Of a stretch of DNA of 64,000 nt, positions 48,327 through 60,796 are shown piece by piece (the first letter of the stretch is position 1; every line of letters begins with the position of its first letter). The position numbers and the translations under genes were made by a program. Source of the DNA: Siphonodentalium dalli (Eukaryota > Mollusca > Scaphopoda > Gadilida > Siphonodentaliidae); NCBI GenBank assembly GCA_032622095.1, contig CP136061.1, forward strand, positions 120,540,754-120,604,753. The letters are read 5' to 3'. The notes under the pieces were generated by a model that worked only from the letters and a program-made list of their open reading frames with translations, did no database searches and was not told the DNA's origin.

Positions 48327-49669
48327 TTAGTCTGGTCGATAAAAGGTTTGACCTAGAAGAAATTTAGACTAAGTAGATATGTATACCATTTTGAAGAGGA
48401 ATATATCCTCTATGACATATCCAAAATCCGCTAAAATCCGCTTTGAGCATTTTTTGTAATTCAAGATGGCTGCCATTTCCGTTAAGTTAGTTTGATTCAA
48501 TTATAGTAAGAAAGACTTGTCATATATATACCTATGTATACATTTTTGTAAATCTAAGACATAACGCCACCTTTCTGTGCCAAAATTGGAACTCCTCGTC
48601 CAAGATGGCAGCCAAAATGGCGGCCGGAAGTGATTTTTTTTCTACGTTTTTTACTAGTATCTTTAAGATAAGTTTCTGCTGTTTGGAACTGGTTGAGAAT
48701 TGTAACTTTAGTTTGTATTTCGCATGTTAACTGACACTTGAAGCAATGATATATGCCCAACCCCTTCCGGTCACTCAAAAATTCGATTTTACAGAACGCG
48801 GAATAACATATCACAAAATATCACCTTTGGGATTCTAGTCATATTTCATCAAGAAATTGGAAGAACTGCGCAATGTAAGTGATGCTTTCTATTTTTTATG
48901 GATATTCAAACTCAATTGTACTAAAATTGTCACTTTGGCTCAAAATGGCTGCCAAAATGGCGACCAATATATGAAAAATGGTAAATATTGTCCAAGTGTA
49001 CCATGCAACTGCTTGCAAGTTGTGGCTGACGCACGCAATTGACTATTTTGTCGTATATACAATGAATACTAACATTTCTGATTCATATTTGTTAAGTGTT
49101 ACTATTTTAACCACTGAAATGACCAGAATTAATCGAATTTTTATGTCACAAACTTGACATCAAAAGCGGCAAAAAAATCACTGTTCAGGTTTGAACCATT
49201 TTTAAAAAGTAAAATGGAACTGTCTTTGGTATCAAAGGTGTTTATTGTTTTGGTATGTGCTAACTTTGTTACACTGAGGTAATTTAGACAATATTGCTCA
49301 ATATGGCTTGCAAAATGCCAACCAAATTTGGTAAAATGTTGATTTGTCATATATATATTCCGAACAGTATTCTCTGCTGTTCCGAAAAGGTAGTTGATTG
49401 CGACTCACTTGGTTATTAAACATGCTACTTAGTCAACTAAATGTCATATGCGGGCTGCCCCAGTACCTTAAGAGGCATGAGCAGTTCATTTTAAGGAGTG
49501 CTGTATGGATTTTGCCGAAAACATTTTTTGGGATTCTGTCCATGTTTTTTTTAAAACTGAAATGGGCAGAACGATGAAACGGAACTGAGGTGGATCATAG
49601 TATGTGGCTCATCTGGTCCATTAGAATTAGAATTAACATTGATCAACTTAATACAGTGTTTATGTCTGT

Positions 49670-50440
49670 TGACTGTATGGCCATATGTGAGGTGAGTATG
49701 TATATGGGGAGTTACTGTATTCATGAATTATGTGAATAGTTGTACACTGTGTGACTATATGGTCATGTATGGGGTGTCCACGTTGGGATGTATATGTATA
49801 TAAGGAGTAGCTTATGGTCATGTGTGAAGTGAACATGTATACAGGGAGTGGTTGTCTGGTCATTGAAGTAGTGTATGTGTGTAGCGATATTAGCTACATT
49901 GTCCATCTTTGTGTTGTGGATGAATATATGGAGTGAATGTGTGGTCGTGGGTGGGATGTACAGGTGTACATTGGGTGGCTGTATTGTCATGGGTGGGTGT
50001 ATATGTATACACGCGTTAGCTGTACGGCACTGGATGGGGTGTATGGATAAATAGGGAGTTGTTGTATGGTTATGGGAAATGTGTATATGTGTACGTGGAA
50101 TGACTGCGCGGTCAATGTTGTTGAAGTGTATATGCATACCTGGAGTAAAGTTTGATGGTCATTGACGGACTTGTGTATATATATAGTGACATCATTGCCA
50201 TAGGTGGGATGTATGTGTTTATCTGCCGTGGCTGTATTGCCATTGGTGTGTACCGGTATACAGTGATTATCTGAAATCTCATGGATGGGGTGTGTAAGAA
50301 TACAGCGAGTGGCTGAATTGTCATGGTTGAGCTGTATTTGCAAGTCTGAAGTGTACGAATGGCCGTGTGTGCGTGGTATATGTATATCTCAAAGGACTGT
50401 ATGGTAATTGATGAGGTATATATACACCTGGAGTGACTAT
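49670..50440. repeat. Minisatellite in element C (first block)
   Basis: Corresponds unit for unit to 13840-14620 in A and 19480-20270 in B. Confidence 0.8.
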
Positions 50441-51089
50441 ATGGTCATGGGTTAACCAATACCGACAACCAACCAATACAGATAAGCATAGGCTAACAAA
50501 TACATGTAAGTGGGTGTTTGACAAGGTGACACATCTGTCCGGGGCAACGAAAATCACACCTAGTCCTCCGGAATGACAATAACAAGTCAGAATGGAGCAC
50601 TGGCTTACGGACCATAAGACCCTTCCGTTTGTTAACACAAGTATAGTGAAAGAAAGAATGGCCTACATCCTATCCGTCATATAATTTCCCCACGCAATGA
50701 AGGTGATACCTACATGTATGTATGTCAACAGAAAGGGGGATATGTTTGCTAGCCATATTAGACTAGTATAGGCTAAATATTTGATGACCAAGGTCCCAAT
50801 TTCTCGCAGACAAATTGATCCCCGTTCTAATGACATGAATGTTGAGGTGGAAGCTGGGTCCTGGAGCGGTTTAATGGAATTTTGAAATAGTTTTAGAATG
50901 TACCCCACAAAAACAAGATTTTATTTTATGCCAAAAAGTAGACATTTTTTTAAATTACTCCCAATGAGTTGAAAAGATGCCAAAATGTTTGGATAAGATC
51001 ATCATCAGGTGCAGATCGCTGACTATGTGCCATACTAAGCAAATGTCACATTATGTTTCGACTCATTACCTGCAAGACGCGAGCCCTTG

Positions 51090-51930
51090 TATGTCTTGAG
51101 TGGCTATATGGCCATGATGTGGCCTATATGTATATAGGGAGTGCCATGTCGCAAAATTAATTGTGAGGTGAATTGGTATACAGGGATTATTTGTATGGTC
51201 ACGAGTGTGGTTTATGAGTATACAGCGAGGGGCTAAATTGTCATGGTGATGTGTATATGCACGTTTAGTGTATGAATGGCCGTGTGTGCCATGCGGGACA
51301 TTGGTCTATCTAGAGGGACTGTAAGGTGATTGGTGAGCTAGGTTTATATGTATACTATATATATACCTATAGTGACGCTATGGTTTTGGGTTGGGTGTAT
51401 ATATTGAGTGGCTATATGGCCATGGGTGTCGCACATATATATACAGGGAGTGACTTTATGACCACTGGTGAGGCAAATATGTATACAAGAAGTGATGTAT
51501 GATCATGAATGTGGCGAACATGTCTACCGGACGTGACTATATTGTCATCGTTGTGTGTATATGTATATATCGAGTGCCTATATGACCATGCATATGGCAA
51601 ATATATACATATACATTGAGTAACTGTATGACCAATGGTGAGGCGAATAGGTATTCAAGAGGTTACTCTATGTTCATGTAGTGAATAGGTATACAGGTCG
51701 TGACTATATGGTCATGGGTGAGGTGTAAGAGTATACCTGGTGTGCCTGCATGGTTACTCACGGATATATGGTCGTGTGTTGGGTGTATGGGTGTACCCAT
51801 GTGTGGCTGTATAGTAGTGGGTGAGGTGTATGTGCATAAAGCGAGTGACATGTGTTCATTTATATGTTGTTTATGTATATACGGAGTGGCTGCATGGTCA
51901 TGTATGAGTTGCACTGGTGCACCTTTGGGT
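51090..51930. repeat. Minisatellite in element C (second block)
   Basis: Corresponds to 15250-15990 in A, with a few extra or missing units. Confidence 0.8.
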
Positions 51931-54900
51931 GACTATCTCTTTCCTATCGCTATAACTCAAGGATATGTTAATCAATAGAGGGATCATATCAGAGTGTTCT
52001 CCATTGTAATGACGTTTGGTATGCAATACGAAGAAAACGGTTTTCCTGACAATAGTTTATAAGTTAATAAATTTTGATGTTAATGGGCCAGCGTAGCCAA
52101 ATAATATGATCCCTCTCAGTTCCGTTTCACCGTTCTGCCAATTTCCGTTCAAAAACATAGACAGAATCCCAAAAGAAGTTTTCGGCAAAAATTCATACTG
52201 CGTCCCTTAAAATGTGTCATGCATCATAATGTACTCGGACAACAAGAATATAACATTTAGTTATCAGTTGTTTAAGTAGCATGTTTAATAACCAAGTGAG
52301 TCACAATTTTCAACCTTTTCGGAACAGCTTAGAATAATGTTCGGAATAAATGTGACAAATCAACTTTTTACCAGATTTGGTTGCCATTTTGCAAGTCATC
52401 TTGAGAAATATTGTCTAAAACACCTCAGGGTCACACATTTAAGATAGATCAAAATAAAAAGCACATTTGATACCAAAGATAGTTCCATTTTACATTAAAA
52501 AAAAATGGTGCAAATCAGAAAAGTTGTTTTTTGCCGATTTTGATGCCAAGTTTGTGATAAAAAACTCCCATAATTCTGGTAATTTCAGTGGTTAAAATAG
52601 TAAACATTAATCAAGGTGCATCAGAAATTTTAGTAATCAATGTATATAAAACAGAATAGTAAATTTTATTCATCAACCACAACTTATAATCGGTTGCACG
52701 CCACGCTGGTGCAATATTTACCATTTTTCATATTTTGGCCGCCATTTTGAGCCAAAGTGACAATTTTGGTACCATTGAGTTGGAATATCCATAAGAAATA
52801 GAATGCATAACTTACGTTGCACAGTCCTTCCAATTTCTTGATGAAATATGACTATAGTCCCAATGGTGATTTTTTTGTGATATGTTATACCGCGTTCTGT
52901 AAAATAGAATATTTGAATGACCGGAAGGAGTGGAGACTCCATTAATGGCATATTTTATTTCCCCGATAGTTAGTTAACATGCTAAATACAAAATAAAGTC
53001 ATAATTCTCAACCAGTTCAAAACAGCAGAAACTTATCTTAAAGATATCAGTCAAAAACGTAACATTTTCCACTTCCGGTCAACATTTTGGCTGCCATCTT
53101 GGGCGGGGAGTTCCAATTTTGGCATAAAAAGGTGGCGTTATGTCTTAGCTCCCCAAAAATGTATACAAATGTATACATATGGCAAGATATTCTCACTATA
53201 ATTGTATCAAATTAGAACAAACTGACTGAACGGAAAATGGCAGCCATATTAGACGCCATCTTGAATTATAAAAAATGCTCAAAGCGGATTTTAGCGGATT
53301 TTGGATATGTTATAGAGGATATATTCCTCTTCAAAATGATATATAAACCAACTTAGTCCAAATTTATTCTAGGTTGACCCTATAATTTGAGTTTATCGAC
53401 CATAGTCCAGGAGATATTGGTCGACCTCTGCACCCCCCAGGACTCAACTTCACCCCACCAATTTTCTTTCTTTAATGTCTCCTCTAATTTTTTTCAGTTG
53501 TTAACAAGAAAACAAAGTGGCCGCAGAGACCCCAGACAAGATGGCGTCCATCATGGCGGCCATTTTTTAAATATGCACCAGGTCTCTTTGATCGCCGTTA
53601 TAGTGAAGATGATATCACATGCGGTCTTGTTTTCCGCTCGATTCATTATGCTAATATACAACCCTTAAAAATTAGCCAAAATCCGACACCAGAATCCAAG
53701 ATGGCCCGCCGAAATGTGAAAATATGCTATTTTTCTGACATGTTACCACCTTTCGTTTGTCTCTGTGTGAAAATATTGGCATCTTGGCGTGATGTTATAC
53801 ATTTATCGTATAGAAGAGTCATTGGCGAACACATGGGGACCATAATATACATTCATTGTGGGATATATTTGTCCGATATCACGTTTTCCCAAATGCCGGT
53901 ATAATAGGTCAAAGCCGAATCTACACTAATAACGCGATGTAATATTTCGAATCAATGAATGTTATTGCTATCATTACAACACCCATGCATTAATATGTGC
54001 AGGAGATACTCGAGCTAGGATTCCTCTTATAGCTGAGTTGAGGAATATTCACCCAAATCCAAGATGGCGGCCAAAATGGCCACCGGAAATAGAAAAATCG
54101 CCGAAAATCGCCGATTTTAACATCAGTGAGCATTATTGTCATAACAACTCCACACCTGCTTACTATTGTGAGTTGGTAACACTTAGGCGAAGAACATTGT
54201 AATATATCCAAATAAAAGTCCCCCAAATAAAAAATGGCGCCCACAATGCGGAAAGATTTTGAAAAATCACCGAAATTCCCTCATATTCACATCATTGGGC
54301 ATTATTGTCGAGACAACTCCACCCATGCTTACAACTGAGTTGGATATACTGAGATGAACTGATGAAGTAATTACCTTACATCCCATGCAAGAAATGGTTT
54401 TCCAAATCGAAGATGGCGGCCAAAATGGCGACCGAAATTGGAAAACACGCCTACATTCCTTTACTTTCTTACGATGGACGTATTGTTTCGCGATTTCTAC
54501 CCACTATTACATGTTGATACGGAATATTCATATGAAGTATTCATTAGGGTTTGGCAATTGATACTCACAGTCAATATGGCGGCCAAATTGGCGGCCATAA
54601 ATTGAAAAGAGGCCGATATTATCACATACTAATTTCAACTTTTTGTCATAATATCGATCTGTATAGACGAAACGGTACATAATTTAAGCCATCTATTAGT
54701 TCCAACGTAAGTCGTAGCCTTTTGGAAGGATGAAAACCCACAATCGCGATGTCACATTTCAAAATCCATTCTCCACTAAGGGCCCATACTGGCCGTAACC
54801 GTATATAGGTGCGCCGAATAGTCATATTATGACTTCCAAGAATAAAAACAATAGTACCTGAGCTTATTCTGATTTGCCACATTCAGCATTATCTAGACCA

Positions 54901-55275
54901 GTTTCCGTCTCTTCGTCAGATTAATCTATCTCGCTCACAACTCGCTTCGTTGTAGAAGGGTCCCACTAATCGGAATGTTTCAATAAATACATATGCCGGT
55001 GTCCAGCTCACGTGTTTGTTTCGAAAGCTTGGAATTTTTATCCTTATTCTTGGCGAGCTTCATTGGTGGTATAGCTTATGGTATAATTCAGATGCTACAT
55101 ATGGGGTATGGGTGTCATCTTGTGCGATACACTAGAAATGTATTCGGTCGATGCGAATACTAGCTTTCAGAAGGACCTATCTATCTGCGTATTGTCAGCT
55201 GTGGTGACCTAATGGGGATAACAACGTGTACACCTGGTGATCTTCCCAAACAGCCACTTCTCAATATATGGTTCA

Positions 55276-55653
55276 TCAATTAACATACTCATCTAATGCA
55301 CTGACGTACCCGGACAACTTATGTATATGGCTTCGAATGTTGAAGGCCTGAAATTTGACGGATGCCTTTCTGCTAAGGCGTAGAAGACCATTATGCATAA
55401 TATACCCAAACTTCCTGAACATGATCCTAAGAACAATCTTGTTGGCGTCCAGAAATCGTCTCACCGAACAGATCCAGCAGATGATAACAATACACATAGT
55501 GCTAGTTTTTGGGAATGTGTCATGATAGTGGAAATGAAATTGGACCATGACTGCACCGCCCCTTATTTTGGTATGGTTTAGATTCAGACAGGATCTAATG
55601 TGTGGCTTTGCTTTCCTTGCATGCTGAGTTTGTATGTTCCCATCCATTCTCAA
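55276..55653 (-). other. Open frame in the left arm of element D, matched in the right arm
   Basis: A 125-codon frame whose C-terminal 80 residues or so align, ungapped by eye, with those of the opposite-strand frame at 56226-56669, ending at an equivalent TGA. Nucleotide divergence is clear yet both stay open. No recognised domain. It could be a remnant of the element's own protein or chance persistence. Confidence 0.35.
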
Positions 55654-56225
55654 CTAAGGGCCCATGCGGAGCCGTTCTTAATCAACTGGACCAGGCGTGC
55701 ATGTGCCATTGGCTACTACTGTATAAGCGCCACCAAGACTGGGGTGTAGTCTTAAAGGCGATACCTGTGATAGTTGGTTGATATGTCATACTCACGCTGT
55801 GTGGTATGGTTCAAGAAAGTACAAATGCCATCAACAAAAGGGTGAAATATTCAACGCGAAGAACATCCAGAGGAATGTTACGTTGAAGAGCTCTTGCATT
55901 CAGTTCAACATACGTTGGTACACCAAGTGATTTCTTGGTAACATCACCATTGCGACCATTTTCCTGCATGAGACATTAACTAATATATTCTAAAGTTATA
56001 TATATAAAGCTATATGATCATAAAGGTCGCGTTCCCCAACGTCCACAGCCATTGCTATCGAGACTATAAATTGTTCTTTACATACATAGTAAAATAAATG
56101 CACCACCGTTCCTGACATTTTCTTGAATAATACCGCCCACATACTGACACTAACCCTGATAGAGGATAACAAAAACACATACATTCATGCTATAAAGACA
56201 TTATCCTTTAGTCCACCCGACTGTT

Positions 56226-56669
56226 TTGAGGGAGGCTAGCATAGTATTATCCAGACAAAATTGTACGTCTGGTCAAGTTGAATCAGAACGGCTTCGAAAC
56301 GGATGTGGAAATACAATCTTACCACACACAAAAAAAACCGACACGCATGACATTCTATATCTTAAACATGCACCCGGTGTAGGGGTGGTGTATACCGTAG
56401 CCCATTTCATTCTCAACTATCATGGCGCATGTCCACAAACTAGCACCGCGAGTATTGTTCTTCTCTGCTGGGAGATATTCAACGAGACAACTGCGGGACG
56501 TCACACAGTTTGCTACGGATCATCGTCAAGAAGTGTGGGTAGTCGGTACACTATGGTCTTCTCCTTAGCAGATAAACATCTTTCCAAGGGAATGAGACAG
56601 CTAGCAACCTTCGAAACACTGTCGAAGTTGTCCACGTATGCCAATGCGTTCGCTGAGCGTGTGAGTTGA
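56226..56669 (+). other. Open frame in the right arm of element D, partner of 55276-55653
   Basis: A 147-codon frame; residues from about 67 to the end match the left-arm frame in register (shared TST-x-IV, LS, AE/DEYV-like ends). No known fold or signal peptide was recognised. Function unknown. Confidence 0.35.
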
Positions 56670-56717
56670 CGAACCATATATTGAGAAGTGAATAGCTAAC
56701 TGGTTCACCAGGTGTAC

Positions 56718-56820
56718 AAGGTCATTTCTATGTATGTCCCATACGCCATGGGGATAACGACATGTACACTGTACATGTCGTTATCCCCATGGCGTATGGG
56801 ACATACATAGAAATGACCTT
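56718..56820. repeat. Perfect 103-bp palindrome inside element D
   Basis: Two 50-base arms, AAGGTCATTTCTATGTATGT... and the exact complement, surround a 3-base centre (ACT at 56768-56770). No mismatch was seen, unlike the diverged arms of D around it, so it is recent or under repair-driven correction. It lies beside GTTCACCAGGTGTAC, whose mirror is near 55229-55240. Confidence 0.93.
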
Positions 56821-58570
56821 CTGTAAGCTTGTATACTCATCGACCATCTGCCTTCCTAGTTCAAGATGACGCACAAATCCCATATTTAGCAAATAGTTAT
56901 AATCGTAAGCTAGACACCGGAAAATGAATTGTTTGAAACGTTATGATTAGAGGGACCCTTCTCCCAGGAAGTGGTGAATACTTTGTCGGCGTGAGCGACC
57001 TAGATTTATCAGACAAAGGAATGGAAGCTTGTCCAGATAATTATGGACTTGACGTGGCAAATCAGAATCTGTTATCAGGTAATTGTTCTGATATGACTAT
57101 TCGGCGCACCTACGCTTACGGCCATTATCGGCGCTAAGTGGAGAATGGATTTCGAAATGCCACATCGCGATATTAATTGTGGGTTTTCATCTTTCCAGAA
57201 GGATACGAGCTATGTTATGCGTTTTGATACGTTTAAGTTGAACTAGTAGATGGTTTATGTACAATTTCGTCCATACATACCGATATTATGACAAAAAGTT
57301 GAAATTAGTATGTGAAAATATCGATTTCTTTTCAATTTCTAGCCGCCAATTTAGCAGCGATATTGACTGTGAGTATCAATTGCCAAACCATAATGAATAC
57401 TTCATGTCAATATTCCATATCAACATGTAATGGTGGGTAGAAATCGCGAAACAATAACGCCCATCGTAAGAAAGTAAAGGAATGTAGGCTTGTTTTCAAA
57501 TTTCGGTCGCCATTTTGACCGCCATCTTCGATTTGGAAAACCATTTCTTACATGAGATGTAAGGTAATTACTTCACCTCAGTATTTCCAACTCAACTGTA
57601 AGCATGGGTGGAGTTGTCTCGACAATAATGCCCAATGATGTGAATATGAAGGAATTTCGGTGATTTTTTCAAAATCTGTCCGCCATTGTAGGCGCCATTT
57701 TGGATTTGGGGGACTTTTATTTAGATATGTTACAAGGAAAGGTCTTCGCCTAAGTGTTCCCAACTCACAATAGTAAGCAGGTGTGGAGTTGTCTTGACAA
57801 TAATGCTCACTGATGTTAAAATCGTCGATTTTCGGCGATATTTTATTTCTGGTGGCCATTTTGGCCGCCATCTTGGATTTGGGTAAATATTCCTCAACTC
57901 AGGTATAAGAGGAATCCTAGCTCATGTATCTCCTGCACATATATATGCATGGGTGTTGTTATGATAGCAATAACATTCATTGATTCGAAACATTACATCG
58001 CGTTATTAGTGTCGATTCGGCTTTGACCTATTATACCGGCATTTGGGAAAACGTGATATCGGACAAATATATCCCACAATGAATGTATATTATGATCCCC
58101 ATGTGTTCGACAATGACTCTTCTATACTATAAATGTATAACATCACGCCAAGATGCCAATATTTTCCCACAGAGACAAACGAAAGGTTGTGAAAGGTCAG
58201 AAAATAGCATATTTTCACATTTCGGCGGGCATGTTGGCCGCCATATTGGATTCTGGTGTCGGATTTTTGGCTAATTTATAAGGGTTGTATATTAGCATAA
58301 CGAATCGAGCTGAAAACAAGACCGCATATGATAATATCGTTACTATAACGGCGATCAAAGAGAACTGGTGCAATCAGGTGCATATAAAAAAATGGCCGCC
58401 ACGATGTACGCCATCTTGTCTGGAGTATCTGCGGCCACTTTTTGTTCTTGTTAACAACCAACAACAAATAGAGGAGACATTAAGAAAGAAAATTAGTGGG
58501 GTGAAGTTGAGTCCTGTGGGGGGGGGGGGGGTGCAGAGGTCGACCAATATATCCTGGACTACCAGACTAA

Positions 58571-59430
58571 TAGGACAGGATTTAATCATCCGAAAGAAAT
58601 TCAGTGATTCATTTGTCGAATCACACCATGGTGCTTGATGTGCGAAGTTGTTGATCTTCACTTTTACAATTTCTGTCAATCAAATTACGTATGCAATTGC
58701 ACATAGGTCAAAGTGAGGTTACAAATCATTAAAAGCTCACTAAAATCAATTCAATCAATATCCAAACACTCTTATGAGACTAATTTAATGCATGTGTGTG
58801 TAGTAATTATCTATAAGAGTTAAATGAAACGCGGATGTAATTGTGTGCACGATTGAATGACCAATTGACCATGCACATACCTACCAACTATAACTATATT
58901 CTAAAAAAATTATTTCACGTGTCATGTGAGCTTTTCAATTACGGGTAATGCTATTTTCGACCAATCTAAGACACACGTCGTAAAGGAACACAGAAGAAAG
59001 GCTTTAGCTATCACATTTATAACTCTAATATATGTTAAGGTAAAACATTTTATTTGGCATATACTTGTTGTAATTTCACTTTGTAGTTGTTTAATTTGCC
59101 AACTCCAGTGAATAAATATTCACACATCTGCGTGAGGGAACTGATATTATTGTCTGTGTCAGTTGATACAGAGTTAACATTTTGATCAAATGTTATCATT
59201 CCGAGCTTGATTGCCGATAGGAGTGAACCAGACTCCCCGAAGACAACGTGGAAATGACTGAGTGTTCTCGGTCACCACATTTCCGTTAAATGTCCAAACG
59301 TACTTGTATCCATCGGTTATGTTGATCCATCCTGAAATATCTTAGTGTCTGATTTCTTATGAGTTGGTTGTGGAGACAGGTTCTTAATGTCACGTTCATC
59401 GATCACATTTATACCAGCGCCTGAATGAGC
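58571..59430. other. Intronic DNA, no gene recognised
   Basis: AT-rich; no repeat structure noted. On the minus strand about 59180-59345 reads as a coding-like stretch (GYKYVWTFNGN...) that may be the far end of the retroelement relic next to it. Confidence 0.4.
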
Positions 59431-60055
59431 TATCAGTCACAGTTCCAATAACATCTCTTGTTTTGAGGTGTTTTTGCGAAAACATTCTGCATCTCTTTCC
59501 TTGGATTGCTGATCATCGATATTAGCATTCCAATTTTTGCTGTCAGCATCGTAACTTTATGTTGGTGAATGCGATCACATGCAGTGTCGGTTATGTCCCA
59601 ATTAATTTCCACCACGGTATCGGTCATGTGGTCGGTCATTTGTCATGGAAATTTTGAGAAAATAATTGAAATCCGAACACGCCGTATATACTAGCTGTTG
59701 ACCATATGCAGGACAAGCTGTTCTACCACCTGGATGTGGATAATTGTCACCACATAAACCACAGCGTTGATGTTATTGATACTTCGAAGGAGGTTGGTGT
59801 TCATTTGTGGAATTTGGTTTGATTTGTGTTCAGATTTTGTGACACATACTATAGTAGTTGACATCTTGTGAAGGTTCAATATCTATTGTATGTTTGATAG
59901 CAACATTCTCGGTTCTCTCTTTGTCGAACAACTGTTTTAATGTCATGTACCTTTGAAGTGTATCCGTAAATAAATCTGTGTTTTTATGCCGCGACCATTT
60001 TCCCATCGTATACCAACAGCAACTGCATCAGCCATCAGGATTCGTACCAAACCCT
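59430..60055 (-). pseudogene. Decayed retroelement Gag-like relic with a degenerate zinc knuckle
   Basis: Minus-strand fragments, broken by stops and frameshifts, include a cysteine motif at about 59765-59710 (C-x2-C-x5-H-x6-C followed by PAYG), as in the nucleocapsid knuckles of Ty3-like LTR retrotransposons. An upstream segment (about 60000-59840) with a hydrophilic helix-rich reading also fits Gag. No LTRs, protease or polymerase were identified nearby. It is non-functional. The assignment rests mainly on the CPAYG context and is tentative. Confidence 0.4.
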
Positions 60056-60589
60056 GGATAATCTAACATCATGCTAGACTTTCGATATATTTTAATCCTT
60101 GTCGCCAATGTGATGTATTGCAGAGAATTTAGAGATAATATACAATCGAACACGTTTAAGATTTGGTAAGATACGCGCAGCATATTGGTTGATATAAAAG
60201 TTAGACACGTCCTGATATTTACCGGGAGGAAATAACGGGTAAAACTAAAATTGGCATTGCATACTTATATATATAGTGTAACTGTACTCATCACGGGACA
60301 CCACATTATGTTATAATGCTGTGCCAGCTCCAGAAAACAAAATACAATCAAATATAAAACTAACCGCAAGTTCTTAGCACGCGCTATCGTCTGTGTAATC
60401 GAGTATGTGGTGCTTACTTACATGGTGCCGATGTCTTCTCAAATTACGGTAAATTCCACCGCAATGTCTGAGAATTTTAGATTAAAATCACGGGTGACTT
60501 CTCCGTAAAAATTACTGGATATTCTGACAGTGTAGTTCATGATGTTAGATGCAGCAAATGATCAACCATGCGGGTAACATTTATTGCAG
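60056..60589. other. End of intron 1
   Basis: Ends with TTTATTGCAG at 60580-60589, the acceptor for exon 2. No other feature is seen. Confidence 0.7.
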
Positions 60590-60796
60590 GAAACTGCGAA
60601 ATCACTGTCAAATGAAAAGGGGAAATTTATCCCAATAGTATGTGATTTGAGGAAAGAAGATGACATCATGGCTATGTTTGCGAGAATAAACAACGAATAC
60701 GGTGGAGTTGATGTTTGCATAAATAACGCCGGGGTTGCCACTCAACCGTCGCAGCTTTTAACGGGGAGCATGGCGGCATGGCGAGAGACATTTGAT
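60590..60796 (+). CDS. Short-chain dehydrogenase/reductase, DHRS11-type: exon 2
   Basis: A 207-bp exon, phase 0 at both ends, between acceptor TTATTGCAG and donor GTGAGT. It encodes residues 45-113 of the protein begun at 31015. CDL at 62-64 supplies the Asp that contacts the adenine ring in classical SDRs. The helix EDDIMAMFARI follows, then VDVCINNAG, where residues 89-92 (NNAG) are the structural motif of the family. LLTGSMAAWRETFD matches the DHRS11 pattern LLSGSTSGWKDMF. Joining exon 1 to exon 2 needs no extra residues when aligned with vertebrate DHRS11, apart from a shorter loop of a few residues at the junction. Confidence 0.93.

Larger units (their letters stand above)
53403..58561. 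mobile_element. Giant foldback element D, 5.16 kb, nested in the end of element C
   Basis: Termini TAGTCCAGGAGATATTGG and, inverted, CCAATATATCCTGGACTA are flanked by CCA on both sides (53400-53402 and 58562-58564), a 3-bp duplication inside the CCAGACTAA end of element C. The outer arms (to about 54900 and from about 57000) are closely matched and rich in AAGATGGCGGCC-type words. The inner arms (about 55000-55660 and 56226-56700) are more diverged. A 3-bp duplication is compatible with PIF/Harbinger-type integration, but no transposase is recognised and the superfamily is undetermined. Confidence 0.85.
48327..58570. mobile_element. Giant foldback element C (contains nested element D)
   Basis: The left arm, 48327-49640, starts TTAGTCTGGTCGATAAAAGG. 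The interior (49650-51980) has the same two minisatellites and single-copy middle as element A. The right arm runs from about 51990 to 53402 and is completed by CCAGACTAA at 58562-58570 after the nested insert 53403-58561. Without the insert it is about 5.09 kb. This is the only copy with both arms and interior complete, apart from the nested insert. No transposase frame. Element boundaries are clear; a target duplication is not. Confidence 0.87.
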
